From CADEDV01 sp048498035 (GTDB taxonomy: Bacteria; Bacteroidota; Bacteroidia; Chitinophagales; Chitinophagaceae): DNA of 64,000 bases. The position numbers and the translations under genes were made by a program. A model generated the notes under the pieces. That model worked only from the letters and a program-made list of their open reading frames with translations, had not been told where the DNA came from and ran no database searches. Shown here piece by piece: positions 25,966 to 34,890 of this stretch. The stretch spans positions 1 through 64,000 of the forward strand of contig JBEHYT010000012.1 of the NCBI GenBank assembly GCA_048498035.1, written 5' to 3'. Each line of letters begins with the position of its first letter. Position 1 is the first letter of the stretch.

Positions 25966-26859
25966 ATGAAACAACAACTTTTTTTCCTATGTGCTTTTGT
26001 GCTGGTTGCGTTAGCGGCCTGCCAGAAGGAAGTTAATTTTTCCAATTCAAGTGGCAGCGGTGGAAGCGGCGGCAGTGGTGGTTCCGGCGGAAGCACCAAT
26101 GGGGATTTATTGGTAAAGACCGTTGTTACGCGCGGCTCCAGTACCTCCACCACTACCTATACGTATGATACGAAGAACCACCTGGTCAATTACAAAGTAG
26201 TGGGAATGGATGGCTCATCGGATGTGGGAAATGAATTCCGGATCTACAGGGACGCCTCGGGTGTGATTACGCGCTATACACAAATCAGCCCAACACTCGT
26301 GGCATCGGGTATCGATAGTGTCGAAAATCATGTGTACTATGATGCGGGACAGTCGCACTACACTGCGTGGGTAAGCGAACTGAATGTGGGCGGCTTCGCT
26401 ATCACAGACAGCATGGTGATTATTTACAATGCGGGAAAAGTTGCAGAATTTGATACCTACCAGGGAAGCGTTGCGCTTGGGATGCCGATGGACATCACTC
26501 AAAAATCCAAATTCACCTATGACGCCGCCGGAAATATGACAAAGATGGACCAATATGACATGAGTTCCGGCACAGAAGATTTGTTGGCCACGAATACCTA
26601 TACATATAATACGGCTAAGAAAGCAGCGTTGCGCAATGATGTGTTTTTGAATGCCAGTGAATCGTTTGTTGTACAGGTTGGGTATTTTGGCGCTGTCAAC
26701 GACGTGACAAAACTGGAATTTACTTCACCGGTATTGCCGGCGCAGAATTTCACGATCGCTTTAACATCCAGTTATAATAGCAGTAACAGGCCGTCTACAA
26801 GTGTGGCCACTCAAAATCCGGGTGCTATTGTTCGTAACAGCACGAACTATTACCAGTAA
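25966..26859 (+). CDS. lipoprotein with YD-repeat-like beta strands, copy 2
   Basis: A 297-residue lipoprotein, lipobox LAAC then QKEV, followed by a striking flexible linker of four to five Ser-Gly-Gly units (about residues 29-44). The rest has the same strand pattern as its upstream neighbour (TYTYDTKNHLVNYKV, KFTYDAAGNMTKMDQYD), so the two genes are tandem paralogues, probably from duplication followed by strong divergence. Surface exposure is likely from the lipobox context. The ATG at 25966 gives a normal signal peptide. Confidence 0.8.
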   Translation: MKQQLFFLCAFVLVALAACQKEVNFSNSSGSGGSGGSGGSGGSTNGDLLVKTVVTRGSSTSTTTYTYDTKNHLVNYKVVGMDGSSDVGNEFRIYRDASGVITRYTQISPTLVASGIDSVENHVYYDAGQSHYTAWVSELNVGGFAITDSMVIIYNAGKVAEFDTYQGSVALGMPMDITQKSKFTYDAAGNMTKMDQYDMSSGTEDLLATNTYTYNTAKKAALRNDVFLNASESFVVQVGYFGAVNDVTKLEFTSPVLPAQNFTIALTSSYNSSNRPSTSVATQNPGAIVRNSTNYYQ

Positions 26860-26900
26860 TAAGACTGCTGTGTTCGCACTATGTCACCATTGCCGGTAAA

Positions 26901-28076
26901 TTGCATGTTAAACTGTTAGTGAGCCGCTTTCAGTCATATCTTCTTTCTGCTGCCAACATAATAGAGCAGTACCACGGGCAGGAGCCGTTTGCCTCCATGC
27001 TGCGCAGCTATTTTTCAGCCAACCCGAAGTTTGGTTCCAGGGATCGCAAAGCGATTGGTCATCTTTGTTATTGCTATTTCAGGCTGGGCAAGGCAGCGAT
27101 GTCATTGTCCACGGAAGATCGCATCCTGCTCGGGCTTTTTTGTTGTACTACCACTTCCGGAGGTTTGCTGGAACACCTGAAGCCGGAATGGGACACCCGC
27201 GCAACGCTTTTGCCCGTGCAAAAAATGGAATTGGCTGGTGTATCAACAGCAGAACAGGTTTTCCCTTGGACTAACCGCGTCAGCAGCGGGCTAAAATTGG
27301 AACCGTTTATCGATTCATTTTTTGTACAGCCGGATCTTTTCATCCGGGTACGTCCCGGGTATTTATCGAAAGTTATTGATGGGCTGGAGGCGGCGGGAAT
27401 CACCTTTCAACAAAAAGGCAATTGCATTGCGCTTCCCAATGGCACGCGAACGGAGGAATTATTCGCTATCAACCGGGAGATTGTTATACAGGATGCATCT
27501 TCGCAACAAACAGGAAGTGTGGTTGCTGCTACCGTTCCATTAACAGGGAAAAAAATCTGGGATTGTTGCGCAGCCAGCGGTGGAAAGTCGCTGATGCTGT
27601 ATGACCAGGAACCATCGGTGCAACTCACTGTATCCGATATTCGCGAGTCTATTTTGGTGAATTTAAAAAAGCGCTTTCGCGAAGCCGGTATTCAACGCTA
27701 TCATTCCTTTTCGTGGAACCTGGCCCGCGGGCCGCTTACTACGAGCGAAAAATTTGATCTGCTGCTGGCTGATGTTCCCTGTTCCGGAAGTGGTACCTGG
27801 GCACGTACGCCTGAACAACTTTTCTATTTTGATCCAACTGCTATAGACACTTATTCCGCGCTCCAGTATTCAATCGTTACAAATGCACTGCCTGCGCTTG
27901 CTGCCGGTGGTATGCTGGTGTACATCACCTGCTCTGTATTTGAAGATGAGAATGAAAAACAGGTGCAGCGTATTGCCAGTGATCACGGGTTAAATTTGGT
28001 GCAGCAACAGTTGATCCAGGGTGCAATGGACCGTGCAGACAGTATGTTTATTGCTATTCTTCAGAAGCCGTTATAA
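26901..28076 (+). CDS. RsmB/NSUN-type RNA cytosine-C5 methyltransferase
   Basis: A 391-residue protein with an N-terminal helical region (about 1-150) and a SAM-dependent Rossmann domain. Motif I appears as IWDCCAASGGKSLML near 222-236, motif IV as LLADVPCSGSGTWART near 290-305, and motif VI as VYITCSVFEDENE near 340-352 with the catalytic Cys. It methylates C5 of cytosine in rRNA or tRNA; the site cannot be told, though RsmB-type Bacteroidota proteins look alike. No in-frame ATG is available near the start; TTG at 26901 or GTG at 26919 is the probable start. Its stop overlaps the convergent subtilase stop by 6 bp. Confidence 0.88.
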   Translation: MHVKLLVSRFQSYLLSAANIIEQYHGQEPFASMLRSYFSANPKFGSRDRKAIGHLCYCYFRLGKAAMSLSTEDRILLGLFCCTTTSGGLLEHLKPEWDTRATLLPVQKMELAGVSTAEQVFPWTNRVSSGLKLEPFIDSFFVQPDLFIRVRPGYLSKVIDGLEAAGITFQQKGNCIALPNGTRTEELFAINREIVIQDASSQQTGSVVAATVPLTGKKIWDCCAASGGKSLMLYDQEPSVQLTVSDIRESILVNLKKRFREAGIQRYHSFSWNLARGPLTTSEKFDLLLADVPCSGSGTWARTPEQLFYFDPTAIDTYSALQYSIVTNALPALAAGGMLVYITCSVFEDENEKQVQRIASDHGLNLVQQQLIQGAMDRADSMFIAILQKPL

Positions 28077-30056
28077 GCGGATCATTTCAACGGTGCCTAA
28101 CTCCCGTTGATCATTCAGCACATGCACATAATATTTGCCTTTGGCAAGCCGCTCAAGCGACAGCGGGAAAGTTGATCTTCCAGCGGGTTTGCTGGTAGTA
28201 ATGGAGGATATTCTCGCGCCGCGCGTGTCATACACGATGATCAGCAGTTTCGCAATGGCTGAAGGTGTTTCCACCAGCAGTGTTGTGCTTGCGCCCTGTG
28301 AAGGGTTGGGCTGAATCAAAAGTTGGTAGCCCGTTGTAGTTGGGTCCGTGGTACCCGTGGGAAAACATCCTGCGTTAACAGTTACCGTGGTAGTGTCGAT
28401 ATAGGTGGCGGAGAAAGAAGCGGCTGCTGTGTCAATGATCTGGCGTATGCGATATTGAAAAGCTCCGGTTTGACCATTGGTAATGGTATTTACAAACTGG
28501 TAACTGTGATTGGCAAGCACGGCCCCTGCCGTGGGGGCCAGTTCTCCCACTTTGGAAAATGCAGCATCCGCAGGTCCCCGCCGTTCAATTTCAAATTTCA
28601 TGGCTCCCACATCTTTCGTATTCCAGGAAACTGTAACCTGGCAACCGGCAAAGGTTGCAGATGAGGTGGCATAGTTGTTCAACAGGATCGAAAATGCTTT
28701 TTTCATATCAGGAATGCCGTAGCCGGTTCTGTTGTCGGGCGCTGTGGCAATATTGCCCGCCTGCTGCAGTGCCCGTACGATCTTCATGTTATTAAACTCC
28801 GGGAATCCCTGCCAGAGGCAGGTGGCCAGTCCTGCCATATTGGGGCACGCAAATGAAGTGCCCGCGGAAACGCCGATCGTGTTGTTGGTTAATTGTACCA
28901 CGGCCGGTGCTCCTACAGAGGCCATGTCAGGTTTTATCCGGCCGTCGGCCGAAGGTCCATAGGACGAACTGCCGGCTACAACGCCGGATGGACTTACAGA
29001 ACCAACCGCCACTACGCTATCCCCGTCTGACGGAACGGAAAGGAATTGTGAGCCTGCATCGGTTATATTTCCCACTGAATTAAACACCAGTAGACCTTTT
29101 TGTGCGGCAAGATCGGCACCGATGGTGCTCATGGCCGTATTCCCGTCCCTGTCGCTATAGGGATGATCAAATGCCGGCGCATCAAATGTAGTGTAGCCAA
29201 GGGATGAGGAAATGAGATCTGCGCCAACGCTATCTGCTCTTTCGGCGCCAACTACCCAGTTGAATTCTTCGATTACATACTCTGAGCCTACATCTTCCGT
29301 CCGGAATAAATGGAAAGATGCTTTCGGTGCCTTGCCAACAAATTGCCCGGGAATATTTGCAGCAATGGTAGAAAAACACATCATGCCATGACTGTCGTCT
29401 TCCGTAACGCTACTGTTTCCCGCAATTACATCCCAGGTAGTAAGCACGCGGTGATCATTGTTGACACTATCAAAGGCTTTTAGTGATGTGTAGGCAAAAA
29501 AACCTGCATCCAGCATTGCAATCTGCATACCCTGTCCGCGCAGCCCGATATTATGAAGAAATTCTCCCTGGTGAAGATGTATCTCGGTAAAGGAAGACGT
29601 CCCATAATCATAATAATTTCCTTCCACCCGTGCAGGTCTGCGGGAAGGTAAGTAGCCGCTTTCATAATCCACCCGGTCCGGTCTTCGCAGCCGTGCTGCT
29701 ACGCCTGTTACGCTTTGTACAAATGGCAGCGACGAAATACTATTGAGGGCAGATGAACTTGTGGTTTGAATAGCTACAGCATTTAACCACCGGGAACTGG
29801 CTAATACCGTTACCTGCGGGACAGCCGCTATTTGCGCAATATAATTTGGTGTAACCGGCAGATCCGTACTGTCTATGCTGATTGAAAACCGGCTGCGCCG
29901 GTTGATGGCGCGGTCTGACAGGTAAGCTGAAGGATTACTGAATGAAAACGGGGAATTGCCTTTATTGGTAAGGCGGACAATATAACGGCTGAACTGCGCC
30001 CTGGTAACAACAACAGCACACAAACAGCACAGCACAAGTAAAAAATGTTTTTTCAT
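28071..30056 (-). CDS. subtilisin-like serine protease with T9SS sorting domain
   Basis: A 661-residue secreted protease of family S8. Signal peptide to about residue 21; catalytic Asp in IAMLDAGF near 183, His in DDSHGMM near 223 and Ser in GTSFACPNMAGL near 401, with the oxyanion Asn in FNSVGN near 330. A fibronectin-like region (about 465-560) and a C-terminal type IX secretion signal of about 80 residues follow (LLIQPNPSQG ... GKYYVHVLNDQRELGTVEMI), so the protein is probably exported across the outer membrane and released or anchored. It is likely to degrade extracellular protein. Confidence 0.93.
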   Translation of the reverse strand: MKKHFLLVLCCLCAVVVTRAQFSRYIVRLTNKGNSPFSFSNPSAYLSDRAINRRSRFSISIDSTDLPVTPNYIAQIAAVPQVTVLASSRWLNAVAIQTTSSSALNSISSLPFVQSVTGVAARLRRPDRVDYESGYLPSRRPARVEGNYYDYGTSSFTEIHLHQGEFLHNIGLRGQGMQIAMLDAGFFAYTSLKAFDSVNNDHRVLTTWDVIAGNSSVTEDDSHGMMCFSTIAANIPGQFVGKAPKASFHLFRTEDVGSEYVIEEFNWVVGAERADSVGADLISSSLGYTTFDAPAFDHPYSDRDGNTAMSTIGADLAAQKGLLVFNSVGNITDAGSQFLSVPSDGDSVVAVGSVSPSGVVAGSSSYGPSADGRIKPDMASVGAPAVVQLTNNTIGVSAGTSFACPNMAGLATCLWQGFPEFNNMKIVRALQQAGNIATAPDNRTGYGIPDMKKAFSILLNNYATSSATFAGCQVTVSWNTKDVGAMKFEIERRGPADAAFSKVGELAPTAGAVLANHSYQFVNTITNGQTGAFQYRIRQIIDTAAASFSATYIDTTTVTVNAGCFPTGTTDPTTTGYQLLIQPNPSQGASTTLLVETPSAIAKLLIIVYDTRGARISSITTSKPAGRSTFPLSLERLAKGKYYVHVLNDQRELGTVEMIRL

Positions 30057-30126
30057 CAGGCGCCGGTTTGGCTAGAGAATACCGTATAAAACGGTTACCT
30101 CAAATATAACCAATATACGGCAAGTG

Positions 30127-30903
30127 CTAGTTGTGATCAATCATCCATTGGGTAAGGCCAAACCCGGTCTGGTAGGGACCACTCGGCTGTCCGAGATTAG
30201 GCTGGTATTCCCATAACACATATTCGCGGTATACAAGCCCGATGCCCTGGGCATATTTTTCAACGGAGCGGATATCGGAGCCGTAGGCGTCCGGCACGTT
30301 GATGGGAACATTGATCTTTTCATCTGCGGATTCTACCGTCCAGACATTCGCGTAACTTTTATCGCGGTAAGTCAGTTGCTCATCAAAATGGTCATAGGTA
30401 TAATCCCAATCCGGAACATCCTGATCGTAGCTGTTATTGTTGCTGAAAAAGTCGTATGGATTATCAGGGAAATACCGGTTTCCCTTCCAGGAAAACCCTT
30501 CGCGCATGGGTGCATGTAATTTGATAAAGCGGAGATTGTCTTCAATTACTTCCACCTGGTCGGCCAGCGGTGTGATCATATACGAACCTGCGGGCTGCCA
30601 GGATGTAGTGCCTGCGGTATCTCGGATGTAACGGAAAATGCGGTACGATGGTCTGCCCAGGTTATCGGTAATAGCAGCATCCACCACATCTTTTTGCTGG
30701 TATTTATGAATCTCCTGGTTGCGACCAAAATTGGTGAACACCAATGAGTCTACACGATAAATAATGTATTTACCCGGTTGCAGGGCAAGCGTATAATCCT
30801 GGATGTTGTCTGTCTGGAAATTTTCAATCTTATCAGAACAGGAAGTGAGCATTAGGCCGGTGAGGCCGGTCAGCAGGATTGATTTCAAAGGAAGGAATCT
30901 CAT
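30127..30903 (-). CDS. lipoprotein of unknown function
   Basis: A 258-residue lipoprotein with signal peptide and lipobox LTSC near residue 22. The body begins with a stretch on the display of a value (LALQPGKYIIYRVDSLVF), a pattern seen in Bacteroidota lipoproteins often found near gliding or T9SS genes, and has many aromatic residues (YFPDNPYDFF, DWDYTYDHFDEQ). No catalytic motif is seen. It is on the same strand as the subtilase, 70 bp before it, and could be co-transcribed. ATG at 30903 is chosen over an upstream alternative start. Confidence 0.75.
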   Translation of the reverse strand: MRFLPLKSILLTGLTGLMLTSCSDKIENFQTDNIQDYTLALQPGKYIIYRVDSLVFTNFGRNQEIHKYQQKDVVDAAITDNLGRPSYRIFRYIRDTAGTTSWQPAGSYMITPLADQVEVIEDNLRFIKLHAPMREGFSWKGNRYFPDNPYDFFSNNNSYDQDVPDWDYTYDHFDEQLTYRDKSYANVWTVESADEKINVPINVPDAYGSDIRSVEKYAQGIGLVYREYVLWEYQPNLGQPSGPYQTGFGLTQWMIDHN

Positions 30904-30974
30904 AAGCGGTTGCACTATTTAAAACATGCGACCATGTTTTTCAGCGGACATGGTTTTCAAAAATAGAAATAAAA

Positions 30975-30999
30975 AACGGGGAAAAATAGCATCCCCGTT
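30975..30999 (-). terminator. terminator of mnmA
   Basis: On the minus strand AACGGGGA and TCCCCGTT form an 8-bp stem followed by TTTT and more T/A-rich sequence, about 40 bp past the mnmA stop. Confidence 0.8.
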
Positions 31000-31040
31000 C
31001 GATAACGTATTTTTTCGACTTTTATTGCTTGTAAATCAGC

Positions 31041-32153
31041 CTATAGCGATAAAACCGGCGTTGCCTGCCGGATGATGCCGCCCCCGATAACGTCTTCATT
31101 TTCATAGAAAACGGCACTTTGACCTGGCGCAATGCCCTTTGCATTTTCATAGAAACGCACATTTACACCATCTGCCACCGGGTACAGGTTAGAAAGCGTC
31201 CCGCTGTCTTTGTAGCGGATCTTTGTAGTGGCCTCCATACTGGGTGTGATGCTGTCGTATTTTACCATATTCAATTTGCCTACCAGCATTTCATCCTGGT
31301 CCAGGTCGGCCTCATCGCCCAGTGTTACCGTATTTGTTTCCGGGTCAATCCTTGTTACAAATACCGGGCGACCCAGGGCAATATCCAGTCCCTTGCGCTG
31401 TCCGATCGTATAAAAGGGATAACCTTTATGCGTACCGAGAATTTTTCCATGTTTATCGATGAAATGACCACCCGCCACACGTTCTTCCAGGCCGTCCACT
31501 TTTCGTTTCAGGAAACCGCGGTAGTCATTGTCGGGCACAAAACAGATCTCGTAGCTTTCATGTTTTTTTGCCAGTTCCGGGTAGCCAAAATCGTGCGCCA
31601 TTTGCCGGATCTCTGTTTTGCGGTAGGGGCCCAGCGGTAATAATGTGCGGGAGAGGAGATCCTGCTGAAGTCCCCACAGTACATAACTCTGGTCTTTGGT
31701 TTCGTCCACCGCCTTGCTTACTACAAAACGGCCATTGGTGTGCTGCCTAACTTTTGCGTAATGCCCGGTGGCGATATAATCACAGTCCAGCGCATCCGCT
31801 CTTTTCAGCAGCGCGCGCCATTTGATATGGGTGTTGCACAATACGCAGGGATTGGGAGTGCGTCCCGCGAGGTATTCATCCACGAAATTTTCAATCACAA
31901 AATCCCCAAATTCTTCGCGGATGTCCAGGATGTAATGGGCAAATCCGTGTTGCACGGCAGCCATCCGGGCGTCATTAAAGCTGTCTACATTACAACAACC
32001 GGTTTCTTTTTTACCGCCGCCGCTGCTGCTGTAATCCCAGGTTTTCATGGTAATGCCCACCACCTCGTAACCCTCTGCGTTCAGCATCAGGGCAGTAACG
32101 GTACTATCAATACCACCGCTCATGGCTACCAGCACTTTTCCTCGCTTACTCAT
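31041..32153 (-). CDS. mnmA: tRNA-specific 2-thiouridylase MnmA
   Basis: A 370-residue enzyme, full length, that makes 2-thiouridine at wobble position 34 of tRNA for Lys, Glu and Gln using ATP and a sulfur relay. The PP-loop AMSGGIDSTVTAL is at residues 8-20. The two catalytic cysteines are visible in RTPNPCVLCNTHIKW near 97-111 and in YEICFVPDNDYRG near 200. The C-terminal beta-barrel ends in GGGIIRQA. It has its own promoter and terminator and forms a single-gene unit. Confidence 0.96.
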   Translation of the reverse strand: MSKRGKVLVAMSGGIDSTVTALMLNAEGYEVVGITMKTWDYSSSGGGKKETGCCNVDSFNDARMAAVQHGFAHYILDIREEFGDFVIENFVDEYLAGRTPNPCVLCNTHIKWRALLKRADALDCDYIATGHYAKVRQHTNGRFVVSKAVDETKDQSYVLWGLQQDLLSRTLLPLGPYRKTEIRQMAHDFGYPELAKKHESYEICFVPDNDYRGFLKRKVDGLEERVAGGHFIDKHGKILGTHKGYPFYTIGQRKGLDIALGRPVFVTRIDPETNTVTLGDEADLDQDEMLVGKLNMVKYDSITPSMEATTKIRYKDSGTLSNLYPVADGVNVRFYENAKGIAPGQSAVFYENEDVIGGGIIRQATPVLSL

Positions 32154-32182
32154 ATACTATTCATACAATTAAAAACAATTGG

Positions 32183-32190
32183 CAAAGATA
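32183..32190 (-). promoter_or_regulatory. -7 promoter box of mnmA
   Basis: On the minus strand TATCTTTG fits TAnnTTTG exactly, about 30 bp before the mnmA ATG. An ACTTGT lies about 15-20 bp upstream but is not a perfect -33 element. Confidence 0.6.
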
Positions 32191-32224
32191 CAACGAACGG
32201 GAGGGACAAGTGTTTGAAAAAAGA

Positions 32225-32250
32225 AAAACCTTCCACTTGCGGAAGGTTTT
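32225..32250 (-). terminator. terminator of the 32270-32752 lipoprotein gene
   Basis: AAAACCTTCC and GGAAGGTTTT form a perfect 10-bp stem with a 6-base loop. On the minus strand it is followed by a T-rich run, 19 bp after the stop codon. Confidence 0.85.
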
Positions 32251-32269
32251 CAACGAGGTGAAAAATATA

Positions 32270-32752
32270 TTATTCTTTGATTTTAAATCCGTTATCGTCT
32301 GCGAACTTTCTTTGACTGGCCTGCATTTCCTGCGTTATCTCATCTTTTCGTTCCAGTAAAACCTGGAATTTCTGCCATTCTTCAGCCCTTACCTCCTCGG
32401 TAGGCGCGTTTCCTACGTTCTTGTAACTGGCATATACGTCTTTTATAAATGTAAAATAGTTGATTACGGCTGATCGAAATTCATCAATTCCCTTTGCATT
32501 CGGAGTTTTCAGGGCTTTCACTTCTTCGAGCACTTTGGCCGCTTTTTCCTCCATTGCAGCTCCCGCAACAGCAACACTATCATATTCACTTGCATTCATA
32601 TAGCGTTTTACGTTGGATTCTGTTTCCAGGATGGCAGGTTCAAGCGAATTTTCTTTATCTGATATTTCCTGGTTGTAGTTAAGGGCGCTTTTGGAGCCAC
32701 ATGCAGCCAGCAAAGTGGTGAGTAAGGCAAAAGCAAAAATTTTTTTAAGCAT
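32270..32752 (-). CDS. helical lipoprotein of unknown function
   Basis: A 160-residue lipoprotein with lipobox LLAAC near residue 18. The remainder is almost entirely helical and charged (EEKAAKVLEEVKALKTPNAK, ERKDEITQEMQASQRKFAD), suggesting a small helical bundle or coiled coil in the periplasm, as in the LIC11966-like surface lipoproteins. The function is unknown. It is a single-gene unit with its own terminator. Confidence 0.75.
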   Translation of the reverse strand: MLKKIFAFALLTTLLAACGSKSALNYNQEISDKENSLEPAILETESNVKRYMNASEYDSVAVAGAAMEEKAAKVLEEVKALKTPNAKGIDEFRSAVINYFTFIKDVYASYKNVGNAPTEEVRAEEWQKFQVLLERKDEITQEMQASQRKFADDNGFKIKE

Positions 32753-33070
32753 AGTTGACAGGTTTGCCTGAAGGTATCGCTTTTTTCCAAGCCTTTTTGG
32801 TCAAACAGAGCCGATTTTAATAGGATAGCAGGGCTATCGGCTTGTTGTTATTGAATGCCAATGGAAATGCAAGGGGAAAAAAACAAATTTTCGCGGTTTT
32901 ATTCTCATGGAATTTTTCTTTTGGCGGCCCATTTTGCATCCGGAATGAGTGGGCGGCAGGGTACGCACAATTTATTCACCGGGAGTGTTCGTGCCTGAAT
33001 ACGACGGGGAATAGTGTTATCTTGCCGCTTCTTTTATTATTTTCTATACATCAACCACAGCACGCGTACT
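32753..33070. other. divergent intergenic region between a lipoprotein gene and ssb
   Basis: About 320 bp with no convincing gene. It should hold the promoters of the lipoprotein gene (leftward) and ssb (rightward). TATCTTGC at about 33018-33025 is a near match to the -7 consensus for ssb. Nothing else was recognised. Confidence 0.4.
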
Positions 33071-33535
33071 ATGATAAAAATGCAAGTGATCGGCAATCTT
33101 GGTAAAGATTGTGTTGTAAATACGGTAAACGGGCGCAATGTGATCAATTTCACCGTGGCCCACACAGAAAAATATAAAGACAGCCAGGGCAACCAACAGG
33201 AGAAAACAACCTGGGTGGATTGCGCTTATTGGACAGACCGCACGGCTATTGCTCAATATCTTACCAAGGGTAAGCAGGTATTTGTAGAAGGTCAGCCGGA
33301 AGCGCGTTCTTTTCAGCGCAATGACGGTACGCCGGGTTCTTCCCTTACCCTTCGTGTGCGGGAAGTACAATTACTGGGTGGTCGCGGCGAGTCAAACAGC
33401 GGTGGGTCTTATAATAGCGGCAATGCTTCGGGCTATTCCGGCGGCGGTGCGGCATATTCAGGTGGTGGTAATGCAGGTGGTTCTATCCCTTCACCAAATG
33501 ATATCACTGAGCCGATTGACGATCTTCCTTTTTAA
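33071..33535 (+). CDS. ssb: single-stranded DNA-binding protein
   Basis: A 154-residue protein. The OB-fold occupies about 1-105 (MQVIGNLGKD, VNGRNVINFTVAHTEKY, then WVDCAYW and LTKGKQVFVEGQPEARSF). A Gly/Ser/Tyr/Asn-rich flexible tail ends in the acidic tip IDDLPF, which binds replication and repair partners. It coats single-stranded DNA. ATG at 33071 gives the canonical N-terminus; a longer frame upstream is not needed. Many genomes carry a second ssb, so this may be the housekeeping or the accessory copy. Confidence 0.93.
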   Translation: MIKMQVIGNLGKDCVVNTVNGRNVINFTVAHTEKYKDSQGNQQEKTTWVDCAYWTDRTAIAQYLTKGKQVFVEGQPEARSFQRNDGTPGSSLTLRVREVQLLGGRGESNSGGSYNSGNASGYSGGGAAYSGGGNAGGSIPSPNDITEPIDDLPF

Positions 33536-33604
33536 TTTCTGCTTTTAACTCTTTTCCAAATGTCGCTGGCATAATACAATCGCCAGTTGGCAGGAATTAT
33601 TACG

Positions 33605-34684
33605 ATGGCTGAACAAGTTTTTGCATACCAGCAGCTTTTTGCGTTCACCCGATCTGTTTTTCTTTCCATGGGCTGCCCGGAACGAGACGCGGAAACGGCT
33701 GCCGCAACACTGCTGGCTGCCGATCTGCGCGGCGTGGATTCCCACGGCGTGGCGCGGCTGAGCGGCTATGTGCGGTTGTGGGAAGCTAAACGCGTGAATG
33801 CAACACCGCATATAAGAATTATTCATGAAACGCCTTCCACCGCAGTGGTGGATGGAGACAGCGGGCTTGGGCTGGTGGTGGCGCCTTTTGCCATGCAGGT
33901 AGCCATTAAAAAAGCCAAACAGGCGGGCACAGGCTGGGTAAGTGTGCAAAACAGCAACCACTTTGGTATTGCAGGCTACCATGCCATGATGGCCCTGGAG
34001 CATGAGATGATCGGCATCGCCATGACCAATGCCAGTCCACTGGTGGCACCCACATTTTCTACCGACCGGATGCTGGGAACCAATCCCATTTGCGTGGCTG
34101 CACCTGCGGGCATACAACCACCCTTTGTAGCCGACCTGGCCACAACAACGGCTGCCAACGGGAAGCTGGAAATTCTGCAACGAAAAAAACAGGCTACGCC
34201 CTCCGGCTGGGTACAGGATAAAGAAGGGAATCCGTCAACAGATCCCCATGAACTAAAAAATGGCGGCGCACTGCTTCCGCTGGGCGGCGACCGCGACCAT
34301 GGTTCGCACAAAGGTTATGCGCTTGGCGCGATAGTAGATCTTTTTTCTGCGTTGCTCAGTGGCGCCAATTATGCACCCTGGGTTCCGCCATTCCCTGCTT
34401 ACGTTCCTATGCCGGCGCAACAACCCGGTAAAGGCATCGGTCACTTTCTGGGCGCCATGCGCATTGATGCTTTTCGGCCAGCGGCCGATTTCAGGAATGC
34501 CATGGACCACTGGATTGAAGGCTTTAGAAATGCGAAAACCGTTGCCGGTGAAGATCGCGTACTTGTGCCAGGTGATCCTGAGCGTGAAACGGAAGCCATC
34601 CGCCGCGAAAGCGGGATACCATTGCTGGATGTAGTGGTAAAAGACCTGGAAGAACTGGCGCATCGTTTTTCCCTGGCACTCTGA
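33605..34684 (+). CDS. Ldh_2 family malate/lactate/ureidoglycolate dehydrogenase
   Basis: A 359-residue NAD(P)-dependent oxidoreductase of the Ldh_2 (type-2 malate/L-lactate dehydrogenase) fold. Family signatures: ADLRGVDSHGVARLSGYV near 42-59, the catalytic-region His in VQNSNHFGIAGYHAM near 117-131, and RDHGSHKGYALGAIVD near 226-241. It interconverts a 2-hydroxy acid and a 2-oxo acid; the true substrate could be malate, sulfolactate, ureidoglycolate or similar and cannot be told by eye. ATG at 33605 agrees with the usual N-terminus. Confidence 0.9.
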   Translation: MAEQVFAYQQLFAFTRSVFLSMGCPERDAETAAATLLAADLRGVDSHGVARLSGYVRLWEAKRVNATPHIRIIHETPSTAVVDGDSGLGLVVAPFAMQVAIKKAKQAGTGWVSVQNSNHFGIAGYHAMMALEHEMIGIAMTNASPLVAPTFSTDRMLGTNPICVAAPAGIQPPFVADLATTTAANGKLEILQRKKQATPSGWVQDKEGNPSTDPHELKNGGALLPLGGDRDHGSHKGYALGAIVDLFSALLSGANYAPWVPPFPAYVPMPAQQPGKGIGHFLGAMRIDAFRPAADFRNAMDHWIEGFRNAKTVAGEDRVLVPGDPERETEAIRRESGIPLLDVVVKDLEELAHRFSLAL

Positions 34685-34796
34685 TCCGGCCAGGGCGCAG
34701 GCAAACCTCTCCGCATTTCACGCAGGCAATTCGTCCGTACAATCGTTTTTACCGTTTCGGTTTTCCCTGCTAAATATTCGGTTACGGCTTGTATTC

Positions 34797-34829
34797 TTTG
34801 CAGCTTTTTGCTGCCAAGCATTATCTTTG
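34797..34829 (+). promoter_or_regulatory. promoter of aspartate kinase gene
   Basis: TTTG at 34797-34800 and TATCTTTG at 34822-34829 are separated by 21 bp and fit the Bacteroidota consensus on both elements. The ATG at 34891 is preceded by an unusually purine-rich GGGAGGGGGG, a rare strong Shine-Dalgarno-like site in this group. Confidence 0.75.
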
Positions 34830-34890
34830 CGAACTTGCTTGCTGATTCATCATCTATAATTCCAATTTAAAAATCGGGAGGGGGGAACCA

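Noticed and set aside
26041..26100. Short GGC/AGC-rich tandem repeat, looks like a microsatellite or CRISPR-like unit
   Set aside because: It codes for the Ser-Gly-Gly linker of a lipoprotein; there are no spacers.
34685..34796. Possible lysine riboswitch before lysC
   Set aside because: The leader between the promoter and the start codon is only about 55 bp, too short for the ~180-nt lysine aptamer.
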